Below are positions 53,975 to 64,000 of a stretch of 64,000 nt of DNA, piece by piece. The stretch comes from Tretioscincus oriximinensis. Lineage: Eukaryota; Chordata; Lepidosauria; Squamata; Gymnophthalmidae. The number at the start of each line of letters is the position of its first letter. Position 1 is the first letter of the stretch. The stretch is taken from NCBI GenBank assembly GCA_022410635.1, contig JAJVDF010000263.1, forward strand, positions 840,117 through 904,116, in the 5' to 3' direction. A program made the position numbers and the translations under genes. The notes under the pieces are model-generated. The model saw only the letters and a list, made by a program, of their open reading frames with translations, did not search any database and was not told where the DNA came from.

Positions 53975-54360
53975 GGCAAATATCCTATAATAGAGCAATC
54001 ATGATCATCCAATCAAACAGCAAGGGGGCAGTAACTCCCACCTCCCTCACTGTCTAATTGGAGTGAACAGGCTGGAGCAACAGAAAAAAAGACAAAACAA
54101 AATGGTGGACAGACCGAAGGCTGCTTGCCTGTCTTTTCCCACTGAGCTGAGCTGAGAAGCAGGCATCACAGACGGGCCAGTGGTGGCCAGGCAGCATCAG
54201 GTTTGGCCTTGGTTGAGTGGCAGCAGCTCCGTGGCCACCAACTGCACCTGGGCAGGAGATGCTGGGGGAGGTGGCTGGCCAGGATACTGGGGAAGGAAGG
54301 CTAGAGCCTGGGTTCATTTCGGATACAGAATTCGGGCTAATCCCCCTAGTGAGTGAATAA
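53975..54360 (+). other. Moderately GC-rich intron segment, unassigned
   Basis: The stretch at about 54100-54310 is richer in GC than its surroundings and has an 87-residue minus-strand frame without a domain. It could be part of an unrecognised repeat. Confidence 0.35.
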
Positions 54361-54361
54361 A

Positions 54362-54470
54362 ATCATAGAATCATATGAGTTTAAAGGGACCTCCAGGGTC
54401 ATCGGGCCCAACCCCCAGCTCAATGAAAGATTTAGTAAACCATCCCAGACAGATGTCTGTTTGAAAACTT
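54362..54470 (-). mobile_element. CR1 LINE 3' terminal fragment
   Basis: ATCATAGAATCATATGAGTT, then GGGACCTCCAGGGTCATCGG and CAACCCCCAGCTCAATG match the order of the CR1 end at 33094-33200. Only about 110 bp are present. Confidence 0.8.
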
Positions 54471-54474
54471 CAAT

Positions 54475-55905
54475 ATTTTATTTTATTAAATAAGTAATAA
54501 ATTTAATATTGTAATGTATAAATAAAATTATTTGCGTTCCAAGGAATAAACCATTTTTTAACCACCTGTTTCCACACTTAACTGCTGAAGAACTTTACGG
54601 CTGAATTGCAGCCTCTTCCACTCCTCGTGAACTGCCTTAGATCAGAGCTGGATGCTCCAACTTTTCCCTGGCAGCAAATTCGGCCTCTCAACTCAGAAAA
54701 TCAGTGAACTGCCAAAAATTGCTAGATTAAAGAGATATATATTAAGGACTCTTATGCATTAAGGGGAGATATATCTAACTGGAGTACAGAATGAAAAGAA
54801 CATTTCGATTCAGCATCTATTGATGAGAAGATGTACAATCTCAGATTTAGAGCATTAGAAAAAGAATGAGATGAAAATTGCTGGTGTCATAATCACTATA
54901 GTTACTTGTGGAAAGGTTTGTAGGGTTCACAATATTTCTAAAAAGGCTAGTGTGTAGGCAAAAGAAATTAAGAGCATATCTCAGTGTGAGAAACAGATAG
55001 AGAAAAAGAGAATGGAGGAGAAGAGATGAGAGAGAGCATGCAAAGTGTATGATGTCTTGTTTTTCTTTTTACAATTCTACTCAAGGGCTGAATTGATGAC
55101 AATTAACTATGTTGATAAAAATGTTTATGAATTCCATACAATAAATAAGTATATGAAAGTTGCAATTTCTTTCTGGTTCTGTCAAGATTGTCTGTTGACA
55201 ACCAGGGTTCTGAATCACCTAAAATACCCACTCAAATGTTTGCTCTGCTGCACAACCATTTTGCTCTTATTTTCAAGGCATACCTATATCTTAAAAAGGA
55301 AAAAAGTAAAGACAACACAGAGTTACTTTTAAAAATCCTCAGCATCAGAGCATGATGCTTATCTTCCATTTCAGCTACTTTCTGGAGAAGCCTGACCAAT
55401 GAATGATAAGCACCATAATCACTAACTTGAGGTTTCAAAGGGAAAAATGCCTTTTGAAACATTCCCCTCACATACACTGTGGTGTTTAACTGATGAATAT
55501 AAAATACTGGAGGAATTTAGGGTTACAAAGATGGAAGGCACAAGAAGCAAGAAGTCCTTTGACTTGCCATTGACATCACTATTAGAAAGAGTCTTATCTT
55601 CATGCCCTCTGGATTTCCTGGCAGCAGTTGGTTCTCCTCTGCTTCCATCTGGACTGGAATCCACATTCATTTAAATCAGATAAACTGAAAGTAGACATTC
55701 CATGAAGATCAGTGGGACATGCACACATAGATATACACATACTCATATGCACTCATAATAACAGAAATTGAGGACACCCAAAGAAACAAGATGAGTGAAT
55801 TCTGCATGTGGACTTAGAAGATTTTTCTCATATACATATATATAGACCAAACATAAAAACAAATAAAAAAGAAAATAAACTAACATGTAACACCAACTAG
55901 TAAGC
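54475..55905 (+). other. Intron sequence without a recognised feature
   Basis: AT-rich. No exon, RNA gene or repeat was recognised. Overlapping frames near 55045-55675 on both strands show no domain. Confidence 0.4.
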
Positions 55906-55910
55906 AGACA

Positions 55911-56335
55911 TTTTTTTTTACAATATATTAAACATGACACACACAAACTTGGATACAAAGATGGTATTGAAAAGAATCTATGTAATAAGTATTTATAACA
56001 TAAAAAAGTATAAAGTGAAAGCAATGAACTCTGACCTTCTCTGTGTCCAGGGACTCTTAACTGGAATTATTGACATACGAAGCCTGTTTTGCCAAAAATA
56101 ATCATGCCTCAAAAATTCTATCGTGTACTCCCACCATAATTCAGTTGTCCGTTTTGTCTTATCCTTCCAACCTCTGGCAATGACTATTTTCCCAGCCCGA
56201 ATTGCTTGGTTGACTATGTAAGCATCCTTCATGTTTAAATTTAAATTATTGATGTAGTTGAACGTTAGTATCTCTATATCTGTGGGAATATACCTCTGTA
56301 TAATACTATATAGTTGTAACATTATAGCACACTAG
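55911..56335 (-). mobile_element. 5'-truncated L1-like LINE 3' fragment
   Basis: The minus-strand frame at 56322-55993 reads AIRAGKIVIARGWKDKTKRT and ELWWEYTIEFL. This resembles the C-terminal part of L1 ORF2 (RxxIAxxWK...W). The same pattern occurs in the L1 at 61260-61460 (ARRWKDKNLWTFHLWLEYL). A T run at 55911-55919 is probably its poly-A tail. Its 3' boundary is approximate. Confidence 0.65.
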
Positions 56336-56344
56336 AAGTTGGCC

Positions 56345-57428
56345 ACCTCTATACACTGACTTTAAAGATTTTCAAATTAAACAAAAGCTAAGGCTAGCTT
56401 CATCTGCTTATATCTGATATGTGCAATTGGTCCTTTGTCCACATTCATCTCTAGTCTCCCCTACTTTTTTCTTGGCAGCCCTTGCTTTAGATGTTTAACG
56501 TCAATCACTATAGAGTTACTAGTAGATGGTTTTTATAGACTGAAGAACTTTATTGATTGATCCCATAGAGACCATGGGACACTGAGAGGACTTACAAATT
56601 ATATTAGCATCACAATAATTAAATTGGCTTAGAAAAATCCAATTTTTCTTCACTTCTTTCACTCATTCAACAAATACAAGTTATCGTGACCTCTTAGAAA
56701 GTTTGAGCAAGGGTTCGTAACTTGATCACTAAATATTGGTAAGAGGGCAACTGTTTTAGACTTGAAACCAGTAATNGGTCATGGATTTGGCAGCATTGTT
56801 TGCAATGAATGACTGGCTTCCATCCTAAATCATGAGGCCTTCACCTCAAGTGCCAACATCAACAACTCTCACATAAAGTCTTGCATCAATGGTATGTGAC
56901 ACCTATAAACCCATCGTATATCAAGCAACTTGCTGGTACTGCAAAAAAAAAAAAGATAGGATACCTTTATTACATGTGGTGGAGATGCAGCACAGTTTCA
57001 TTCTTTGGGGACAGAGTTTGAAATGAAATTAAAAGTACTTTCTAGTTAGCTTTGCCTCCTTAACATTTTAGAGGGTCTCAACAAAATTTTACTTTTTAAA
57101 TTTAAATGTATAATAATTTTGCCAAAGTAAAGTTAGTAAAGTTATACATAGTTTTAAATTGTGAAAATTATTCTGCATTTACACTACATCCATGATCTAG
57201 TGACTCATGGGAATTTGCTTTTGAACAATTAACTTGGAGGGGGAGTAATCTTCTAAGATTGTTCATTTTCTATGGTTTTAAGTCCTCTTCTTGGTGGTGG
57301 GGGATGCCTTAAGCGCTCTGTTTTAGTTAAATGGGTGAAGTTTGTTAGAATTATGGGAACTTTTGATACTAAAGTGCACACCACCCTTGTCAATAAAGGA
57401 TTTAATTACTCTTTTTTACCTATGGTAT
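56345..57428 (+). other. Intron sequence without a recognised feature
   Basis: AT-rich. No exon, RNA gene or repeat family was recognised. Confidence 0.4.
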
Positions 57429-57444
57429 TCTATGTTGAGCACTG

Positions 57445-57655
57445 GAAAGGAGCTAGCAGCACTTTGAGACTAACTTGCGAAAAGGGTTGGCATAAGCTTT
57501 CATAGACACGTCTACTTCTTCAGATGCTCTGAAGAAGTAGACGTGTCTACGAAAGCTTATGCCAAACACTTTTCGCAAGTTAGTCTCAAAGTGCTGCTAG
57601 CTCCTTTGCTGGACTTTCTACTAGACTAACACAGCTATTTCTCTGAAATTGACTA
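57445..57655 (-). mobile_element. Foldback retroposon (family F), most complete copy, 15-bp target duplication
   Basis: Two arms of about 77 bp (GGAGCTAGCAGCACTTTGAG through ACGTCTACTTCTTCAGA, then the complement) form a near-perfect hairpin. Outside the right arm is a single-copy end, GCTGGACTTTCTACTAGACT...CTATTTCTCTGAAAT. The direct repeat CTATGTTGAGCACTG flanks it at 57430-57444 and 57656-57670. The length of the duplication suggests target-primed retroposition. Confidence 0.8.
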
Positions 57656-57671
57656 CTATGTTGAGCACTGT

Positions 57672-60595
57672 TTACTGTTTGTAATCCTTTATATTTGTAA
57701 TCCAGATGTGCACATATTAAAATAATGCTTATGTAACCAACACCATCTGAAAAGTTATGGTATTTATTTATTGATTGTTTGGTCATGGAAAGCTATTGCA
57801 CATTTCAATTTTGCTAATTTNAAAAAATAAAAGCTGAAGCAATGTAGTTTGTTTTGTAAGCAGTACCGAGACAGCAAATAGTCTTGATAAAGAAATATTC
57901 ACACTGGGAAAGAGATGATATGATGACCAACTGTTAGACAATAGGAAAGGAAAGAAAGGTCATTTCATGGCCATTAGGTTAGTGACTGATGAGATCAGAC
58001 TGCTTGACTAAATGGCTTGTTGCCTGTTCCAGCAGGACATGCTTTATTTTCTCAAAACCCAGGCAACTAGGTATGTGCAGGGGTTCAGCCCTAGCCCATC
58101 AAACTGGTGTGAATTGATGTCTCTCCTCAGTCATGTTCTAACAAACCAGTGAAATGTGTGAAATGGAGAAAAAGCTGCTTAGTTCAACAGAACCATGGCC
58201 AAAGCCACGTTTTCCCTAAACCCCTTACCACAGTGCATAATCAGGGAGCAAACATTTTAAAAGAGAGTCCACATGTAGATAGGAAACCANTGAAATGTGT
58301 CCACTACCAGTTCTGTTTTATGTGCAGGCTTGTTTTATTTTTTTTATTAATCAGGCAGATTTCCTACCTCACACTAAGCTGTTATACTTCTTTGCAGATT
58401 TCAAAATAGCTTTGTAACTTTCAGTCCACAATGTTTTCCCTACAAAAAGAAACCAGCTTCTGTCTTTCCATGGAGTCATCAGAAGCTAAATAGCCTGAGC
58501 AGTCACTGAAACAAACAAAGTAGGAGCTGAAAAAGGGGGATTAAAATTAGTCAAGTCTGCCTGTGGCATTATATCATTAGGGGATTGCTTGACTTTTTTT
58601 AAAAAAAATTAATGTGCATCATCTCTATTTATAATTTATAGGTAATTGATTTTCTTTCCTCTTCTGAATGTGACAAGAAAAAGCATTATTAGTATTTGAC
58701 AGAGCATGCCTGGTTGTACAGTGAGCCAGTGGAATTTTTATACTTGTCACATTTCCCACCAAAAATATACACTTCCTAATTATTATATTTTAGTATTTTC
58801 TCACTATGAGTAAAAGTTATTGGTATGAAGTGAATTTTTATCATCGGAGGTTAAGATCTCTGCAGGTGTGGAAAAGATTTGACTCATTGAAATGGATTAT
58901 TATGCTAATACATACATATATGGGTTATCTGTGGGTCCTAAGAAACAGATACGTTTTGGGAAAATTAATACTTTAGACAAATATCAAGATGGTTAAGCAG
59001 CTTCAGTCTTTTCATCTCTTGCTTTTTAGTTCTATCCATTTATGGTTAAAAAATAAAGTCTGCTTACTGTTGCGTATAAGAGAATTACTGTAGTCATCGC
59101 AGGTTTTGTTTCTGAGCTCTGAACATGATTGTGGTTTGTCAGTATAGCTATGTTATTCCCTCAAAAGGCAGAAAGTGTCATACATAACCAGTCTTTATAC
59201 TTGCAGTGGCAACTTGTGTTTTCAGGATGCGTTTTTATCATTATTATTTTAGTTTATACTTTTACCCTGCACTGTACCATAAGGTCACAGGTTAGGTAAC
59301 AATAATAAAAACAGAATATTGAATAAATGTATTAGAAACAACAACTGTGTGTGTGAAAGTGGGGAGGAGAAGCTCTCATTAGCCCAAGTGCATTTGAAAC
59401 ACCTTTGAGGTTAGAGGACTAGTGAACAAACTTCATGCTGCCTTTGGACCCAAAACACAGCTACAGTTCCTGCTACTCACTGGAATTTTGGAGGAGTCTC
59501 CACTGATGTGGGTTGCATTAAGTTACAACTGGTGTCTGAGGCCCAGGCTTGGTGTAATAACCCCAGGGAGAAAAGAAAACTCTCTCACAAACACATTTCC
59601 ATCTATAACTCCATTTGAAATTAATACGGTTACTACTAGACTGACCCTCCCTTTCCAATCAATGTCCGAAAAGGGCAGGATCCTTGTGCCCACCTGTTTC
59701 AAAGTCTTCCTCCCCTCAAGGTCTCTTCCATGGGACTTCCAATTTCAACCTTTCCACCAAATGCTCCCATCCCAAGTCTTTCATTTCAACTACCACCATA
59801 TTTATACNTTGCTTATCCCAAATCTTCCTCTAGCTTCTGATTTTACCTGTAATCAAGTGTCTCAGACTCAATTATCTCTGCAAAGGATCCTGTCCTTCAA
59901 AACCCAAGGAGAAAAACTGATATGGAGCCTCAGTGCATGTAGTGCTATTATTGTGAAATGTTTCAATATATATACAGTATATATATACTACCAGAGGAGG
60001 ATGGATGCCTGGACAAATCTTGCAGCTTTTAATTGTGCTTTTACTATTGCATTATTAAATTTTAACTTGTTTGAATGCCACTGAAGTTGTACCAGGCTGC
60101 TTGGAATATTCCTATTCATTAGATACAGCCACTGAAGAAGATCACAACGTGCTACTGGTGAAAACACATCTAGCTATACACTCTCAAGTGACCCTTTAAC
60201 CCACAAGGCATCCTTTTTTATATCATTGCATTACTTTATCCATGTTGGATTTTATTATTGCAGAGTAATGGAATTATGTTTGATGATATTTGTAATATAT
60301 TATTTTCAGTTCTGCTATAGTAGCAACATTTTGCTCTTTTTTTGAGCCTTTTTTATTTTGTTTGGTTTTCCTCTGTTTCTCTTTTAGTGGGATCTTTTTG
60401 CTTTCCTGCACTTTGTTGAGTCACCAAAACAGGTTTCCCATGATATATTGGATCATGAAAACATACTTCCATATTTCTTTGTGGTCCAGTATAGCACCCC
60501 TGAATATGCAGCATTCTAATCTACCTGATTTCTATTGACAAACCAGACCTAAACACCATTTCAAAGAGTAACAAAATGAAGGTAGGCCATAATCA
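57672..60595 (+). other. Intron sequence with one unexplained open frame
   Basis: A 220-residue plus-strand frame runs from 59422 to 60084 with one N and no recognisable domain. A possible L2-like tail lies at about 59235-59312 (ATTATTTTAGTTTATACTTT, then TACCCTGCACTGTACC). Nothing else was recognised. Confidence 0.35.
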
Positions 60596-60597
60596 AA

Positions 60598-60732
60598 TAT
60601 TTTTCTTCAGATGATGAGATTTTTCTATGAAAACTGATGCNGCCTACCTTTTTGCTGTTAGTCTCCAAGGTGTTATGAGCCCCCTTTGTTGGACTTTCTT
60701 AACTAAGTTTAACACCACTATTTCTCTGAAAT
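60598..60732 (+). mobile_element. Foldback retroposon (family F), single-arm fragment
   Basis: TTCTTCAGATGATGAGA...TTAGTCTCCAAGGTGTTATGAG...TTGGACTTTCTTAACTAAG and the terminus CTATTTCTCTGAAAT match one arm and the fixed end of the other copies. One N lies within. Confidence 0.65.
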
Positions 60733-60948
60733 CAACATTCTTGTTCTGCTTCTTCATGATGTGTTTTTNAAAAAAAATAGAAGAGATTCCTGTTAAACAC
60801 ATGCTTAGTCTGTCCTGAAATGTTTTATTCTGAAAAGTAAAGTATAAGGTAGGAAAACATACATCTATATTTCCTCAAGTGCTGTTCAAAAGTATTTGAT
60901 GCTAATGCTATGCCTGGACAATGTTTTGAGCCACATTTGTACCTTATG

Positions 60949-63540
60949 GTGGTTTTTTTAAAAAAATATTTATTAATTTTAACATATGTATATGTACACA
61001 ATTGCCCCATTCCCAATCCCACCCTGGCATGTTATTCCAGAAACAAAACCAAACATTTAAATCAATATGTAATACAATCATTACAGTCAATCTCAGTAGA
61101 CTAGTTAAATTATACAATCAATCTCAAATCGGAGACCATCTCTAATGCATAAGTAGAATTACAATCGCATGTAACACNGTTAATCACCTGATTCTACAAC
61201 TCTTGCCAGTGTAATGTTATATTATACCCATAAGGGTTAGTCTTTTTTCTCTCAAGATGTCAAACATCAATAGTTCTACTTAAATATTCAAGCCAGAGAT
61301 GGAATGTCCATAGGTTTTTATCCTTCCACCTCCTGGCTATAGTTATTAAAGCAGCCCATATACATCGTTCTAGAACATAGGCAGTTTTGAACAGCAAATT
61401 CAGCACAGAAACATTGCTTAAAATCAAGAAAAGAAAACTTCTAGGAACAATAATATTCAATATAAAAGAAATTTATATTGCAACAGAACCACATATGGCT
61501 AAATGATCCATTTACAGAACATCCATGCCAGCAAGATGGAGATGTACCTCCTATATGGGAAAGTTGGGAAGAGGTCCTGTACCATCTAGTTATGATTTCT
61601 ATATTGATCTCCTTAAATTTGGATTTTTTAATAGTTTTAGTCTTTTCAACGATATTCGCCCATTCCGTATCCGTGATTTGGAAATCTTGTTGCCATCTTC
61701 TAAGAAGAAGTTTTCTATTATTGTATTTCAGTTTTACTAAGATGCCATATAGTTCCCCAATAAGATGGGGTACACCTAAGATTTTCTTTTCTAATATATC
61801 CTCAAATGTGGATTTTGGTAGTGCCATACTTGTTCTAATATTTTGTTTATTTATATATGCTAAGACAGCCACTTCTCCCAGCCTGTTATTGTGTTGTGAA
61901 TTCATTGCCCTTATTTGTAACAAAATTTTAGGGTTACCCACTAAGTCAAAGAAAGCCCATACCTTTTGGAAAGGAAAACCGAGTAAATATTGGGAGAGAT
62001 TCATCTCCCCCATGGGGTTAATGTCTCCTAAAAAGACCNTATGATAGATAGAGGGAATTATTTTCTTATGCCAAAATTTCCATGATTTCCACATAGTCTG
62101 GGGTGGAAACAGCCATGAGAGAGTTTTCCTTTTGGGAATATTAGAAATTAAAATTGGCTCTTCTCCTAATCCATTCAATTTCCTTTCTATTCTTATGGAC
62201 TTATTGTTATGTAAATAATCAAGGTAAGTTATTTTTAGAAGTTAGATAGCGTAAAAATATGAGCTAAAGCACGGAAAACCCCAGCCTGCATCCTCAACAG
62301 AGGCAAAAAAAGTTGAATTAGAGATTATTTTGAGATGGTAATCCAAAACCCATTTCTTTAAATCGATTTCCCATTTTCTAATATATTGTGGCTTTATTTG
62401 AGTAGGGACTGTTTGGAAAAGATACAGTAATCTGGGTAGAATCATCATCTTAGTAGCCTCCATTTTTGTTATGAGTCCATTTAGCAATCAGAGATCTTAT
62501 TTTCTTCCATAGGGAGTTATAGTTAACCGCAAACATTTTATGAATATTTTTTGGCAGTTTGACCCCAGATAGGAGAGTGTTTTTACACCTGCCCACAATC
62601 CTGCCTGAATTAGAGTTTGCCTTTTCTCATTGCTTGGAATGTTAAGAAACAGGATCTCTGACTTGTGGATATTTATTTAAAGTCCTAAAATTCTCTCAAA
62701 GTTACTTGTTTCAGTCATTAGATAGGGTATAGTTTGGAGAGGATTGCCAGTGAGCAAGAGAGCGTCGTCAGCGTAAAGATTTAACTTAATACTTTCAGTC
62801 CATACATTATATCCAGCTATGTTGACATTTTTAATAATGGAAGATGCCAAGATGAAGATTAAAGGAGACAGTTTTACCCCATTCCTAATTTCCATATACT
62901 CAGAATATCCATTATTGAGTTCAATTCTAGCCCGACTGTTTGAATATAATTTTTTGATAATTCGCAAAAAAAAATTCTCTGCAGTTTTAACATTGACAAA
63001 TACGGGTAATATAATTATGATTAAAGGAGTCAAATGCTTTGTATACATCTAGTTTAATTAATGTAAGTTTTCTCCCATGCTGATATGCATGGGCTAAAAT
63101 ACTGCTTGTAATTCTTATCTGATTTGAGATATAACATCCTTTTATAAAACCATATTGATCTTCACCAACAATTTTTGGCATTTTTTTTCTAACCTCTTGG
63201 GTTCCCTTTTGTAAGATAAGTATGATCTCTGACAATTTCCAAGATTAAGGGGTAGGCTGTGTATTCGTGATGTGATTGAAAAGAATATGGAGATTAGTTC
63301 TTCTGAGAAAATTTTGTAAAAATTCTCCGAAAACCCATTGGGGCCGGGAGATTTACCAAATTTTAAACCTTTGATCGCTACTAAAATTTCCTCTCTGGTG
63401 ATTTCAGCATTTAAACTGGATTGATCTTGGGACCTTGGGAATATTAATGTTTCCATCCTGTATTGGTCTTTCACTATATACATTTTTATAAAATTCAGCA
63501 AAAAAATTCCCTAATGCAATTTTTCTGAGTGCAGATGTTA
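60949..63540 (-). pseudogene. Degenerate L1-type LINE, ORF2 reverse transcriptase and C-terminal region
   Basis: Read from 63540 down to about 60949, the element keeps the L1 ORF2 block order across several frames. GKSPGPNGFSENFYK (RT start) lies near 63370-63325. GEDQYGFIKG and KLDVYKAFDSFNH lie near 63165-63020. NLYADDALLLTG, the catalytic YADD, lies near 62785-62750. A long C-terminal part follows (62178-61441), ending with a CWHGC...GSFSHMWFCC cysteine-histidine motif as in L1 ORF2. WKDKNLW lies near 61320. A T-rich stretch at 60951-60967 may be the poly-A end. Frameshifts, stops and one N base show it is inactive. The 5' end is missing. Confidence 0.85.
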
Positions 63541-64000
63541 CTATTTGGATCCTTTATTAAATTAACTCTTTAATGTTCCTTTCATTTGTGCCTTATGTGA
63601 TGAAAATCTGCATCAATTCAGGATTGACATTAAAAAAATGTCAAAGGGCCTTGTGTTATAAATACACTTAAACTAAGGAAGCATGACTAGAAGAAAAATT
63701 CTGAGTTCAATGAAAATCATATGTGGAAGTGACGATTCTGTTTCAGTAAGAAAAAATTGCTACAGCAGGTCAAAATCACATACATAACATGCAAGAGCAT
63801 TTTAATAGGCAGGCATTCCTTTTATTCTCTGGATCAGTGCTCAATGTGTTGTAACTAAGAGATATATTGTGTAGACTCGTATCTGTAGAAGCAGTGCATC
63901 CAATGTGAAATTTTCCATAGAACTGCACAGGTTAAAAGTTTAAAAGCTTAAGGTTTCATGAGCAATTCCCGTATCAATAAAACTTAGGCCCTTTCAGGGA
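63541..64000 (+). other. Intron sequence to the window end
   Basis: AT-rich sequence. No exon or repeat family was recognised. Confidence 0.4.

Overview
This window looks like vertebrate nuclear DNA, most likely from a squamate reptile (lizard or snake). It is AT-rich and nearly gene-free, with scattered single N bases and one N run typical of a draft assembly. It carries several repeat classes that squamate genomes share: CR1-like and L2-like LINE tails, tRNA-derived SINEs that borrow a LINE tail, a 5S rRNA-derived SINE, 5'-truncated L1 copies and many non-autonomous DNA transposons. The squamate assignment is inferred from this repeat mix and not from a marker gene.

Only one protein-coding segment can be supported. 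It is a 183-bp phase-0 internal exon on the plus strand (675-857) that encodes part of the Sema domain of a class A plexin, and it reads best as PLXNA2. Positions 1-674 are then the end of the upstream intron. Positions 858-64000 are the start of a downstream intron longer than 63 kb. I did not find the next plexin exon.

Layout of the intron. 0.9-4.7 kb: no recognisable feature. 4.7-5.4 kb: a terminal-inverted-repeat (TIR) element with a GC-rich core. 5.8-6.6 kb: a tRNA-SINE whose TTC tail expanded into an assembly gap. 8.8-9.0 kb: a foldback retroposon. 13.6-16.0 kb: L2-like LINE pieces, one broken by a hAT-type element. 16.9-17.3 kb: a TA-flanked MITE. 18.1-23.1 kb: a palindromic hAT-like element and SINEs. 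25.2-28.8 kb: a possible enhancer-like AT motif cluster, a decayed LINE hit by another hAT-like element, CR1-like tails and a 5S-SINE. 31.1-34.3 kb: two adjacent TIR elements and a long CR1. 36.4-47.9 kb: more SINEs, a hAT-like element carrying an L1 insertion, and a GC-rich hAT. 51.4-57.7 kb: a TATC microsatellite, two more palindromic hAT-like copies, CR1, L1 and a foldback retroposon. 60.9-63.5 kb: a long degenerate L1 ORF2 on the minus strand.

No operon, CRISPR array, intact transposase or previously unknown gene system is visible. The most informative observations concern transposon biology: nested insertions with readable target-site duplications, a LINE and SINE pair sharing one 3' tail, and a family of hairpin-shaped retroposons with a fixed end and variable opposite ends.
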